Assembly: GCA_017506865.1 (NCBI GenBank) | Contig: JAFCMP010000007.1 | Coordinates: 310,001-374,000, forward strand | Direction of reading: 5' to 3' | From: Tribonema minus | Lineage: Eukaryota > Sar > Xanthophyceae > Tribonematales > Tribonemataceae | Length of the DNA: 64,000 nt | Shown: piece after piece, positions 1 through 13,619 of the stretch | Numbering within the stretch: the first letter of the stretch is position 1 | How the letters are laid out: each line of letters begins with the position of its first letter | Made by a program: the position numbers and the translations under genes | Notes under the pieces: generated by a model | The model's database searches: none | What the model saw: only the letters and a program-made list of their open reading frames with translations | What the model was told of the DNA's origin: nothing

Positions 1-362
1 GCGCAGTTGTGGAGATGGCTCGATCAGAACTTGAAGTATCATGAAGAAGAAAAATTGTCAACATTCTGATGGGTCGGATCGCACTCTTGAAGTTGAACAC
101 TGTGGATCATCACATTCAGCAGGGCTCAGTCATGAAGCAGGGCTTCAGTCATGAAGCAGATGCTCTTGTGTCTCATCGAGGAGTAGTGTAAGGCTCTTTG
201 AGTCCACACGTTGCCACATGATTGCAAGAGCGTGTGCTCAACATTGACAGGTGATCAATATTTGAGTAACAATGTGATTCACTCTGACGCAAGCAACAAC
301 AGGCAATTCTGTTCAGAGCTGCAACAGCAAACTGCTCTTAGCGGGGTACGGCCACATCTCAC

Positions 363-1582
363 CTTCTCTCCTTGCCTCACCACCCCTAGCACCTCCACCA
401 CGCCCTCCGGCCTCCCCCAGCTGCTGGCAGTTTGCGGCACCCACCCCCTGTTCACGAGGATCGCTGTACCGTCTTGCCGCCGCAGCGGAGTGTAGACAAA
501 GTACCCCTGGGGGTTGGTCGCCATTCCTCCGGCGCCCGGCCCTTTTGTGCTCTCCTGCGACTTCGGCGCTGCCCGCGGCCCTGGGTCGTGAGAATGTGTG
601 AGGTAGAGGTGCATGTGAGGCAGTTTTGGCTATCTGGGTGAGAAAGTGTGACCAGAAAGTGCGCATCCTTTTATGGTACAGTTGGAAGTGTCCTGTCTTA
701 ACAAATGCAGGGTCAGCGGCGTCGTAGGCTAGTTGAACTGAGCAGGAAGAGCTTCAATAGAAGCGCACCATGTGTCACCAAGTCATCGCAAAGGTGCTTG
801 GATGAGATCCGCATGATTTGTGTTCCCCCTCTTTGGTGAGTAAGCTGTGGTGCGCATGTGGCCTACTTCTGCATCTTTGATAATGGGAAATGCGTTGTTT
901 GGCCTGCATGATTTCAAGGAAGCAACTGCTGGTGAACTGCAAGCGGCTAGTGAGGGCTGCAGCCTTGTTGTCTGCCATTGCCAAGGCACAAAGCCGAGTG
1001 AGGCCAATGATAAATCATGTCACAAAATTGCTAACAGTGCTTCAGGCTGTCACTGCCAATAGCTGATCTATGCCGAAGGCACGACGCCGGCTAGAGTCAA
1101 TGTAATAATATGTCACAAGATTACAAGCAGTATTTCAGGCTCTAACTGCCAATAGCTGATCCATGGCGAGGCAAGGCATTTGCCTGGTTTCACAGCCAAA
1201 ATTTCTTCTTACCTACAAGCACCTCCTTGCTGTGGTCAAACACTCCTCTCGCGCGCACTCTTGTCCCCACCAGCGTCGATCCCTCTCTGCTCACATCCTT
1301 TTGGGTTGCATCGCTAGGTAGGTCCGTGGGTTCAGAGCTGAGCTGCTTTTGACTCTGTTCGACCAAATCGACCTTCCACTGATAGCGAAAGGCCTGCCAT
1401 GTACCGAGTCCCACTGTGCTGCCGACGAGGGCCGCAAATAACGCTATGCCTGCGCCTCTGCCGCTCCTACTGGACGCCTGCTTGGCCGCAGCTGCCGCTG
1501 GTGAGGCAGAGGCAGCTCGAGATAGTCGAAGTATAGTCCGATGATGGTGTCTGCAGAGTTGTAACCTGCCTCTCGCTAGCAT
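363..1582 (-). CDS. SURF1: SURF1/Shy1-like cytochrome c oxidase assembly factor (partial, 2 exons seen)
   Basis: SURF1 proteins sit in the inner mitochondrial membrane and assist assembly of cytochrome c oxidase. Exon 1 is 1582-1213 and exon 2 is 580-363 on the minus strand. I chose the ATG at 1582 because it opens an arginine-rich, serine/alanine-rich presequence (MLARGRLQL...) followed by a hydrophobic helix ending in the family hallmark GLGTWQ and then RYQWK. The splice (GTAG|GTAAGA to CCAG|GGCCGC) joins in phase to give VLVGPR, a SURF1 signature, followed by GYFVYTPL and VNRGWVP. Exon 2 ends at GAGAAG|GTGAGA. The C-terminal part, with the second membrane helix, was not found between 1 and 362 and probably lies beyond the window edge. 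The gene is divergent from the C69 peptidase gene, with 251 bp between start codons. Family assignment is strong; the 3' end is unresolved. Confidence 0.88.
1000..1190. repeat. Two-copy tandem repeat in SURF1 intron 1
   Basis: A unit of about 95 bp at roughly 1005-1070 is repeated with divergence at 1098-1165. Both copies contain a 'ATGTCACAA...TTCAGGCT...ACTGCCAATAGCTGAT' backbone. The array lies just inside the donor of SURF1 exon 1 (1212 on the minus strand). I see no coding potential in the rest of the intron (581-1212). Confidence 0.7.
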
Positions 1583-1833
1583 CGTTTGGAAATGTCGTGT
1601 TTCGCTCTTCTCAAGTCTCAGCGCCTTCTCCTGGGTGCTCTGTGTCGCGTGTATGGTGTGTTCTGCCAATTACTGATCTGAATCATGTTGGATCTTTCGC
1701 GAGATCGCACTCTTGAAGTTTGTCTCCACTCAACGTGCGGTACAGCGAAGACGGGCGGCAGCAGCGGGAGAGAGGCAGGTAGAGCTGTGCAGCCGCGTGG
1801 AGCAGTGCCTCCGGCGCCAGCTGGGTGTGCACA
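1583..1833. promoter_or_regulatory. Shared intergenic region between SURF1 and the C69 dipeptidase
   Basis: Only 251 bp separate the divergent start codons at 1582 (-) and 1834 (+). The interval must hold both 5' UTRs and both core promoters unless a 5' non-coding exon lies elsewhere. I see no clear TATA box. Call rests on gene arrangement only. Confidence 0.45.
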
Positions 1834-4800
1834 ATGCAGCTCGTGCTCGTACTGGGAGCAGCTCTCGGAGCCGTGAACCTGCTGCAAAGCAGCGAGGCGG
1901 CATGCACCTCCATTGCAGTGGGCAAGCTGGCCTCGTCGGATGGGTCCACCATGGCGACGCACAATGCGGACTGTCTCGACTGCGATTTCAGGCTTGGCAA
2001 GGTGCCAGCGGCGGACTGGCCTGAAGGATCCATGAGGCCGATCATGAAGTACCGAGCGCAGTACCCTCGCACAGGCAAGCTGACTGAATGGGCACCTCAC
2101 TTCATGATTATATACCACTTTTTGTGACCGAGGTGCTGATTGAGGCATGCTGCGAGACGCTTTGTGGCGACAGAGCACAGACGTACAGCATCACCGCTCG
2201 AGGTGGGGGGAAGGTCGTCGCAGATGCCCACACACCTAAGTAATCACATTCAATAAATATTCAATAATATTATAGATTGAAGAATTTTTCTCAGTGCAGT
2301 CGCAGTGGCCATTGCAGCAGAAACGGCTTTCTCAGATGTCAGGTTTCCAGACAAGCAGTTCTGTGAGATGCTTATGCTTGAACGAGGTGCATGCGGTAGT
2401 GCCAACACACTCGAATAATTAGCAGTTCTTTAAAATGATGAATTTCTGCAGTTGAGCTGAGGATGCAATCATCTTTTGCTCTTGTAACTATTGCAGCATT
2501 CATGCCAATCCAGCACACACAGAGCGCGCTCTTAAAAGCGGCGAATGGCTTCGACCAGTGCACATCAATTCAGCCATACGATATATGCAGCTGATTGCCA
2601 GCCAACGGACTGTCTGACAATCATAACTATAAGTCACATTTCAGCGGCGGCCGACGGGGACATTTCCTGTCGGCATTGCCTTTTGTAACCGACAAATCAT
2701 TGACTCACAAATGGACCTGAGCGCTTCAGGCCCTGCTTTGTGTACGTTTGTGTACGTCAGCACTGCCTTATGTAAACGGCAGATTGTAAGTCGGTGTAAT
2801 TTGGCACTGCCTTGTGTCAATGGCACATCGACCAGGCCCTTCGTTGTGTAAGGTGTGTACACTTGCATCAGGCACAGACAGTCATGGTTGCTCTAAAGAC
2901 TGCCTGGAGCCACATGCTGTAATGCCTAGTTCACTGGCATAGCGGAGACTAGCAAGCATGGACACCCTCGCCCCCCGAAGCACTGTGCATACGTGAAGGG
3001 GCAAGGAAAGTGCACTCTTGTATAATCAATACTGACGGTGATGTGTTTCATCCCGCTTACGCAGCGCTGACAATGCCTGCTGTCACTGACTACTCCGACT
3101 TTGTCATGCATTACATTGTATGATGCATTACATTAAGTAGAGCTGCTAAAGGGACTACCAGTCCGAGCAATGACTGAAACCATGTAGACAGTGGTTTGTG
3201 GACATGATGCGAGCTTAGGGTCGAGTTAGGGTTAACCCTAACTCTAACCCTAACCCTAACCCTAAGAAGGCAGGCCAATATGTCTGCCCATGGCATCTGA
3301 TCCTGGGCGAGCAAATGGCGAGCCCACCCCTTTACACATTCTATAGGCTTGCTCGCGAGTACAGGGATCAATCAGCGCGAATACATCTGCATGCATTACC
3401 CATCAGGGGCTCAATCACATGTGCTTTGAACCCCAAACTGCAGCATTGCTCGACAATTGCGGCCAACGGCCGCGGCTGAAGTTCGCAGGCAGCTGAGCCG
3501 CTGCCTCAACGCTCACCCCCTATCACAAGGGGTATGTATATAAATGGGAACGATTCATGAATCGTGGCGTTCTAGGTGACAAGGTGTGGTGAGCCGCCAG
3601 TGCCTTCCACCAATGACCCTGTATGTGCATCAGAAGTATGCCTCACCTGTATTCTTTTGATGTATGTGACAGCACACACACGTATGTGCGCATGAGGCCA
3701 TGCCGCCCTTGCTGCAGCAACAAATGGCGCTCGCAGAGTGACCCTCGACCGTCAGTTTTGACTGAGCGTTGCTGTATCGCATGAGCACTGCAGTCCATTG
3801 CTGCTGCAGATGCACTCGCAGAGTGACGCGTGACTTGCAGATGCACTCGCAGAGTGGCGCGTGACCCTCGGCGTTCAGATTTGACGGAGCCTTGTGCATC
3901 ACCTGAGCACTGCAGTCCATTGCTACTGCAGACTCGCTCGCAGAGTGATGTGTGACCCTCGGCCGTCAATCTTGACTGAGCCTTGTGCATCGCCTGAGCA
4001 CTGCAGCCCATTGCTGCTGCAGCAGACGCGCTCGCAGAGTGACGCGTGACCCTCGGCCGTCAGTCTTGACAGAGCCTTCTGCATCGGCTGAGCACTGCAG
4101 TCCATTGCTGCTGCAGCAGACGCGCTCGCAGAGTGACGCGTGACCCTCGGCCGTCAGTTTCGACTGAGCGTTGTGCACCGCTCGAGCACTGCAGTCCATT
4201 GCCGCAGCAGCTCGCAGTGTGATGTGTGACCCTGGGCCGTCAGTTTTGACTGAGCGTTGTGCATCATCTGAGCGCTGCAGTCACGGAGGACCGCGGCTCA
4301 ACATGGACGGCGGACAACCTGGACGCGAACCTGCCGCAGCGCGCGGTGTGGGCCAATCAGAGCTGGCAGGACGCCATGATCATCGATTACATACCGCAGG
4401 TATGCGCTCTATCGTTGTCAGTGCATGATCATTGTTGTTCACCTGTTGTAGCGGCGTTGGGTGTGGCGCGCAGTGTGGGCCAATCATAGCTGGCAGGACG
4501 CCATGATCATTGACTACATACCGCAGGTATGCACTCTATCATAGTTACTTCATCATGCTCAGTAACATTGTTGTTTACCTGTTGTAGCAGCGGGGTGGTG
4601 TGTTGGTTCTGGTCCGTTGTACCGGTCGAGCGAGAGTCAGACTCTGTTGCTGTGCTCAGCATGAGCACGTCCACGCTGGCACAAGGCTAGAAGATGTCAT
4701 TGGTGATGTATCTAGGCCCTCTGGGGGGCCAATTCCTGCAAGTGTTGCACAAAGTAAAGTTACATGAGCCATTGCATAATATTCCTGACACGGCAGATCA

Positions 4801-7800
4801 GGGCTTGTGTGGCGGAGAACACCACGAGGCGCATAGTGTACTGCAGTCGCACTGCTCGCAGTGAACTGTGTGCTGATAATGTACTCTGCGTCGACGCCAG
4901 CTGCAAGCGCAATCCTAGTGTGGATGGGATGGCATGTCGCCTCATATGCCTGTCACTCTGCCAGCTCAGTTTACAGCCTTGCAAATTTGAACATCAAGAA
5001 GTAGAGGCTGCCACTCTGGCCTTGACGTGGCTTGTGTGGGAGAAGCACGATGCATGCACTGATGTACCACCCACACCCTGACTCTCTGCTGCGAATGAAC
5101 AATAACCAAATGAGGCTGCCGAGACCTTCTACTTTTGATGGAGTCTGCTGCTCCTTTCTGATTGCATCAACATTGTTATCTGTCTGATCTGCCAGAGTAG
5201 CATTAACCATTGGACAATGATGTGGCCATCGTTGGCTACAGTGATTCACCCAGCATGGCGCCTGGTGCTGCTTCAGCTCTTGGTCAGCTGTGCTGAGCAA
5301 TGCTGACTTCTGCACTCATACAAAATCTGATGCGTTGTGATACGGCAGGTTCTGCACACTTTTGCCAGCATTGAGGGGCTGTATGGCGTGATCAATGAGA
5401 AGCAAGTGGGGATTGGGGAGTCTACGTGCGGGAGCCGCTTCTTTGCGGGACCGATAGGCGATGACTGCACCATGTGAGCCCTGAAAACTCATTGTTTACG
5501 TGTAGTTCACACGTAGTTCACACTGCATACTCTCCGAAAGACGCATGAGAGCCATGAGAATGCATGCATGCCTCCAGAAGACACGCTGCGGTATGCATCT
5601 TGGAAGGTATCAGCTATTGGACTCCTTCAGATTAGGGTCCATAGGCGACGACTGAACCATGTGAGACATGAATTATGTCCTTCACACTGCATACCTGAGA
5701 ACCATGAAAACCTATACCTTTGAAGTATTTCATTCTTGAGGTGTATGCCTCAGGAGGACACTGGGGCGTGTATGAGGGTATCAGCTGTTACATTCCTTCA
5801 GGTAAGGATTAGGGCTAGGTTTGTGCCAACCCTAAGATCTATACTGTAGAGTCCCACCATGTAGAGCAGGCTAGTCACAACCCTGAAGCCTGTCATTTCC
5901 TTGGAGTCCGTCATCAGACCCCATACGCAACGTCTGTCGTCGTTCGCAGCCACAGTCACCAACTCCCTGTCTGGTACACAAATCTGTTTGCATGGCCACC
6001 AACGGTGAGATGCATACACTGCATCAGTATGTGCCTCTGAAACTCACCGGCGCGCAAAGCATGTGGTGACACTCTAATGGTGGACTCCCAGCCCTGGTCA
6101 ATGCAGCCATCAGCATTGCGTGACTGAGCCCGTTGTTGAGCTGCAGCGCTGGTCCTGTCCTAGGGTTAGGGTCAGGTTAGGGTTGGAATTAGGGTTAGGG
6201 GTTAGGATTAGGGTTAGGTTAGCATGCGCGATTATTGACATTATCAGCATCAAAACCAATAGCAGCAGCGGCAGCAGCAGCTGAGCATCACTACCAGCAC
6301 CAGCACCAGTGCTGGGCGCTGCAACACGCGCAGCGCCTTGCCTGAGACCTGAAGTTCCCGGACGCTGTTGCAACGTGCACCAGTACTTGAATATTTTGCA
6401 CGCACTGCTTGACACTCAGGTCCCTTGTGCTGCGTACCAATTCGTCAGTCAGTAACCTCAGATGCGCACCTGCTGCACCCACTCTGAGATCTCTGGGAGA
6501 TGCAAAGAAGGTAGTGACCTGCATCCTCAACGCTACTGATATTGCAACCCCTGTGACAGCTACATAGTACATTACTAAAGCGTGCCTATTTGTCACCAGT
6601 GATTGGACTTCTGATCCTGCGAAACTGTACCACTTGAAAGTTAGCCAGATTTTGCACTATACTTGGCAGTCACGATGACTGCTGTCACTTGTGGCTACAG
6701 CAGTCTTCCCCAGATATAAATTGTGCCTACATTGTCCCATGCTGCGCAGGGCTAGGGTTGAGGTACGGATTCGGGTTAAGGTCAGGGTTAGTGTTAGGGT
6801 TTCTGCTTCATTGTGTTATTTCACAGCTGTGTACATACATTACGGGTCACCACAAAATGCGCCCCCACCGCAACAGTGAAGCCATCCACCAAAATTTCAC
6901 TGTAATTGCAACTTCATCTTCAACTCGAGCTTGAGCTCCACGTGAAGCACCACCAACCATACCACATTTGGGGCTGCTGTAAGTTCACCGTCCGGTTTTC
7001 CTCCACCGAACGCAATCTCTATCCGTGGCCTTAAACGTGAGATACATACACACGGTGCAATGAGTGCGCTAAAACGACGAACGCGCCTGTCATAACAGCC
7101 TTCAAGTGATTGATTTGTCTGATTTGTGGCTCTCACCCTGCCTGCAACCCCACTTTCAAACCATTTGCGACAAGAATATCACTGCACCACTGCTCAACGC
7201 CCCCTTGCACCACTGTTACTGTGCGCCCCCCCGACGCCCCCCTCCTGTCACCCTCAGGCTGCCTGCAGCCCCTCTTGCAACAGAAAATAACATTGCAGCA
7301 GCGCTCAACACCGTTGCACCCCTCCGCAGGCACGCCACCATCAATTGAAGGTCGGAAATATGAGCTGCATCGCCACAGTGCGCGCCAGCACCGCACAATG
7401 CTACCGTACCATCAAGCATCGCGCAAATCACCATCTGACTGTCACTCTGACTACGCACACCGGAAATCATGCAGCAGAGCTCAATGCCCATTGGACTGTT
7501 ATTGCCCCTCCCCCCACCCCCCCCACACACCCCCAAACCCCCTACAGGTGCACGGCCAAGATTGAGATCTCGGAACTGAGCCGCATCGCCATGGAGCGAG
7601 CCAGCAGCGCGCGCGAGGCCATCCAAATAATGGGCGACATGGCCGTCGAACTCGGCTTCTACGGCTCAGAGTGGGACCCCACGGATCTGTTCACGTACCT
7701 CGAGGCGGGAGAGTCACTGACGGTTACGGACCCAGATGAAGTTTGGATCTTCCACATCAGCTCCGATGACACGGCGACGAGCGCGGTGTGGGTCGCGCAG

Positions 7801-10800
7801 CGCGTGCCGGATGGGCACGTGAGCGTGGTTGCCAATCAGTTTATCATCCGCGCGGTGGATCCTGAGGCGTCGCCTGATGACATGATGTTCAGCGCAAATC
7901 TCTGGGATGTGGCGCAACGCGCGGGGCTGTGGGACCCTGAGGTGAGCGCTGCTGCGGCGGCCCTGATTCAAACCCTAACTCTAACCCTCGCAGCGGCATA
8001 ACCCTAGATCTAGGGTGATGATAGGGTACAGGTGTCACGCAGTAGCATCAGGGCTAGTATTAGGGTTAGGTAATGTTACAAATGTGAACCTGTGGGATGT
8101 GGCGCAGCGCGCGGGGCTGTGGAACCCTGAGGTGAGCGTTGCTGTTGTGGCGTAACCCTAGATCTAGGTCACGGTAGGGTACAGGTGTCACGCAGTAGGG
8201 ATAGGGTTCGGGTTAGGGTTAGGTAATTTTTACCAGTTTCTCATTCGCGCGGTGGATCCCGCTGCGTTGCCCGATGATATATGTTCAGTGCGAATCTGTG
8301 GGACGTTGCGCAGCGCGCGGGGCTGTGGGACCCTGAGGTGAGCGCTGCTGCGGCGGCCCTAATCCTAACCCTAACTCTAACCCTCGCAGCGGCATAACCC
8401 TATATCTAGGTTATGACAGGGTACAGGTGTCACGCAGTATGGTTTAGGGTTAGGGTTAGGGTAGGTAATGCGATGTGTTTGCAAAGAGACGTAAGATGAG
8501 CAGCTGCGGAGTTCATCACTTGCTGTCTGGCACAGGCCAAGAGGATTAGGCATGCGGGTGCAGCAGGAGTTAGGGTTAGGGTGAGGGTGAGGTTTGGTAC
8601 AGTGGCAAGACAAGAGAGCGTGCCCGCTAAACCAAACAATTGCCGTGTGAGCCCTTACATATTGTCATGTCAGGCACCTGAAGCCCTAAGGTTAGGGCTG
8701 GGCAGAGCACGCTCAGCAACTGCCTGAGCGTGGCAGCGTTAAGCATCCGTGAGCCGTAGACCCGGTGCTGCGATGCTCACCAACAGCCTCATACATGAAT
8801 TCATGCATGAATTGCGCAGCGTACCGGGCAGTGAACCCGTGTGGCATGACCAGTCGCGTCTGTGTGTGCTGTAAAGGCCGGGGTCGAGACTGGCAGCATC
8901 TACCTCTACCCCTAGCCCTTACCCTAATCCTAGGTTACTCGGCCTCGCTACATGTTTTCTGCGGCGGACGCTCTCGGCGCTAGTCTCACCATGATTCACT
9001 GCCCAATGATCATGATAATGCAAACCTGACCATGCAAATGCACGCAGAACCTTTGGGGCGCATCTGCGATTTATTCCGGACACTGACTGCCCTACATATG
9101 CCTGCTCTGCCCACTGCGCGTCGTTCGCTCTCGGTTCTCACACGCCGTCTGCGCACCTCCACCTCAGTACGCTCATTCATCACCTCCCCCTCACGTGCCT
9201 TTGTCATTGCCTTTGTCATCGACCGGTCGCCGCTCAACGCGTTTATTCGTCACCCCCCGCCTGCCCCCCCCCCCCCCCTTTTGCAGCACTACATACTGTC
9301 GCCCCCCCCCCCAGCAGCAGGGGATGCTGGACTCCACTGAGGCGTTTGCAGTGTGCCCGAAGGACCACCTCAATTCGGTCATTCTTCACCTCCCCCCAAC
9401 ACGCATTTGTCATCGCCCCCAAACTACCCCCCCCTGCAGCAAGGGATGCTGGACTTCACCAAGGCGTCAACGCATTCATCCGCCCCCCCCTGCCTGTCAC
9501 CCCCCAACTGCCCCCTCCCCCCCCCCCTCCCCCCTGCAGCAAGGGATGCTGGACTTCACCGAGGCGTTTGCAGTGCGCCCCAAGGACCAGCCGCACTACG
9601 CGTATTCCACGCGGCGCGTGTGGCGCGTTCTCGACATGGCCGCGCCATCGCTCAACCTGTCCCCCTACGTGGACACCATGGGGGATGGATTGCCCTTCTC
9701 CGTCGCGCCGGACGCGCCGCTGTCGCCGCGCGCGGTGCTTGCGATGGCACGCGACCACTATGAGGGGACGCCCTTTGATCTGAGCAAGGGGCTTGCTGCA
9801 GGGCCGTACGGAGATGTGGACAGGTATATACGCAGGGTGCACCGTGTTGTTCATGTTGGTTCGTTGTGTTCTTGAAAATTGCACGATGTGTTATTGCGTG
9901 CGGTGCTTGCGATGGCGCGCGGTCACTATGAGGGGACGCCGTTTGATCTCAGCAAGGGGCTAGCGGCAAGGCTATATGGGGATGTGTACAGGGCTGCAAG
10001 CTCCATCATGTCAATGAAAGTATGTTCCTTGAGGTATGGAAGTTGAGGTATTGAAGTTAGAGATGCGAGACGTGCTGGCGGGGTGCGCCATGACCATGAG
10101 GGGACGCCGTTGGACCTCAGCAAGGGGGCGACTTCGAAACATTGTAGTTGATGTACATCCTTCATGTAGAAGTACTACTTTGAAGTATATGTTTGTGCAA
10201 TCCATGTACGCACCGCTCATAAACGCTAATCACCATGAGGGGACGCCGTTTCGACCCCAGCAAGGGGCCGACGACGGGGGTCGTGAAAGACCTAGGCGAG
10301 TAAACTTGTGCATGCACTTTGAATCATCATGTACTTGATGCACCTTCTTTGTGTGCTAAGTAGATGTGTGTGCAATTCGTATAGAAGTATGCACTATGCT
10401 CACAAACACTGCATAACTGCATAACCCAACAGGTATGACCCCGGACGTCAGCGGACGGCTCCATCACTGGCGCGGATGTGCTGGAGGCTGGCTACTTGGA
10501 CCGCTATGCTTACCTAAAGTATTTTGAAGCAATTGTGCATGAGCTGTGGACAAACATCATTGACCGCTCACAAAGAGCCTCACTCTCCATCAATCCTTCA
10601 GATATGACCCCGGAACGTCAGCAGACGGCTCCATCACCGGAGCGGAGGCCCTCGAAGCGGGCTACTTTGAGCGCTCCATCGGCCTCTTCCGCACCGCCTA
10701 CAGCGTCGTCACGCAGTCACGCCGCGCACTACCCGACGCGGTGGGGGCACTGGTCTGGGTGGCGCAGTACAAGGGCAGCGCCAGTACCTACGTACCCATG

Positions 10801-13582
10801 TACGTGGCGGCAGACGACGTGCCGGCTGCGTATCGCTGTGGCTCGCTCTTTGCGTACACCAAGGTGAGCAAGCGGGTGTGTGTGTGTGTGGGGGGGGGGG
10901 GGCTTCAATGCTGGGGGGAAATTTGTGTTTTCGGCAGGATTGTCTGCTGTCTGCTGTGTTGTAGATAGTGGTCGGTGTGACAGCGCACGCGTATTGCTGC
11001 GGTTCGCTCTTTGCGTACACCAAGGTGAGCCCGAAGGGTGTGGGGGGGGGGGGGGGGGGGGGGGGGGGATCGATGCTGGGGGAAGCATGTGTTGCTGCAC
11101 GGTCCTGCTGTCTGCAGTGATGTAGATGGTGGGCGGTGTTGAATAAACGCCCTGCGCATGTAGTGGTTCGATGTGGTACTACGGTTGACGACTGCACAGC
11201 TTGCAGCAGTTCTCTCGAAGTTTCTGTAGCACCCAATATATGAAGTCACTGACTATGTACTAGGCAGTGGTGGCCTTGGACCAAAGGAGGGTCAGGTCTG
11301 GGCAGCGCGCGCACTTGATGATGCTCTGCCTGAGCAATGCTGCAAAGCGCATGCTGTGCACACCAGCATGAACGAGATCTGTCGGTGTGACTGCAAGAAT
11401 ACAGCACGCTGCTATACAAAGTACAGAAGCCTTGGCAAGGAGATGATCGTGTAAGATTGTACGGACAGGCTGAAGGGCACTTTTCTGCACCAAAGATGAT
11501 GGTGTGCTGTTAGCGCACCGCTGCGTGCAGCCTTCAAGTTACACTGCTGATCACAGCACGCATCACTGAGTTCAGACATCCATATGTGCTGTTTCATTGC
11601 CATCAGCACAGTGGACAATTGGAATGCCAATCACTGCATGTGCGGACGCTTGCCATTCTACAGCGTGCCCATCCTGCGTCTGAATGACACACAGCGTCAC
11701 AGACTCTGTAACTGCCATCCTGACCCTTGCCCTGCCGGCCATCCAAACCACAAACCAAGCCCCTGGTGATTGCTCTTGATGACCACAAGCGTTATTCAAA
11801 CACTCTTGGCAGCCGATGATCAAGTACTCGCATCACGCCGGCCGCGTGTGCATCAACTTCAAGTTGCGCTCATCACAAATCTGCAACTGTGACGCCGCGA
11901 CCCTTTGCCTTCCGCTCAGCCGCTCGCGGCAGATCGAGCCCCAACCCAGACAACGACAGCAGTATCGCTCCCAGAAACTATAACTTGCCTCCATGAAAGC
12001 CTCTTCTAGCACTGGTGTCCTCACATGATCAGCCAGGCCGACTCTCACATGATGAGTGAGGGCAACTCAGCCTCAGACTCTCAGACCTATCACCCCCCGC
12101 GCCGTCACTTGCTCCCGTGACTGCAGGACGCCGCCTACTGGGCCTTCAGCACGGTGGGCAACTGGATGTCAAAGTACCGCAAGTACTCGCACCCTGACGT
12201 GGCCGCGCTGCAGGACGAGCTCGAGGCGGCGCTCTTTAGTGCTCAACCTGATGTCGAGGGCCGCGCCGCCGACATGATTCAGGTAGAAATACTTTGAAGT
12301 ACTAACTTCAATTTTGAACCCTGAAGTCATCGACATGATCAAGGTAACCCTTAACCCTCACGGTACACCCTTGACCCAAAGCCCCTGCTTTCATCAGTGC
12401 TCAACCTGATGTCGAGGGTCGCGCCGCCGAGATGATTAAGGTAGTAATACGCACTCCAAACCGCTAATCCTCAAACACCTCACAAAGCGCCGTCCGTGGG
12501 CATGATTAAGGTAGTAATACTCACCTCAAACCCCTAACCCTAAGACCCGATTTTGATCAGTGCTCAACCTAATGTCGAGGGCCGCGCCGCCGACATGATC
12601 GAGGTAACCAACTCCCCTTACCCTAAAACCCCTATTTTCATAGTGAAGGTGTTCAGTTTGATCAGTGCTCAACCTGATGTCGAGGGTCGCGCCGCCGACA
12701 CAATGAAGGTGAACTACCATGCAAAGCAAACTATAAACCCCTGACCCTAGAATCCTGTTTTCATCAATGCTAGCCCTAACCCTGACCCCCGTCTGTCATC
12801 AGCGCTCAACCTGATGTCAAGAGCCCCACTGCCAGCATGATCTAAGTCACTCTAAGTAGCCCCGAAGCCCTAACCCTAAACCTCTGCTTTTATCAGTGCT
12901 CAACCTGTGGTGTCGAGAGCCGCACCGCCAGCATGATTAAGGAACCCCTAGCCCTGTACCCTAATAAATTAAAGTCAGTTTGTAGCCAGCGTGTCATCAT
13001 GTAGCCAGCGTGTTCGCATCGAAGGCGTTCACTCAATAGACTGTGCTTACCCCTGGTTCATTGTCGACAAGTTACTTTTGATGAGTTCACGACCGCCAGA
13101 CGCTTGTGCATTCTACATGATACATGCGATGAGACAATGTAGTGCTGACGCGCAATGACATGATCAACGGGCCTGATGACATACATGTTGACCAGTGACC
13201 GTGGTCAAGCGGTCACAGTATCTCAGCCTGTTCTACAACCATTTCGGTCAATGTAGGCGAGGGACCCTTCAGGGCGCGAGCCTTCTTAGGTATTTCGGCG
13301 CGCGCGCGATTCTGGCCTAGCAATTCACTTTGGGCTTGCCAGTTTTTGCAAAGCCATTCACCACTCCCAGCGGGAACACCCTGGAAGCCTCGAGCTTATT
13401 CTGGCGCTGGCTCTCCAGCGCGTAGGGCGCAGCTGCACAGGCGGCGCTGAGCGCGTGCAGCGTATCGACGCCTGGCACGTATTGTACGGCCACGCTTCAC
13501 GGCCTGCAGGGCGCGCTCATCATCTCACCACTTTTCCACCTCACGGTAGTGAAGTTGTGCGTAACAGCTTTGAAGTTGCAGA

Positions 13583-13619
<37 letters not shown>

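Noticed and set aside
3690..4280. Regular repeats considered as a CRISPR array
   Set aside because: Units are contiguous and similar along their whole length with no unique spacers, and the locus is an intron of a eukaryotic gene.
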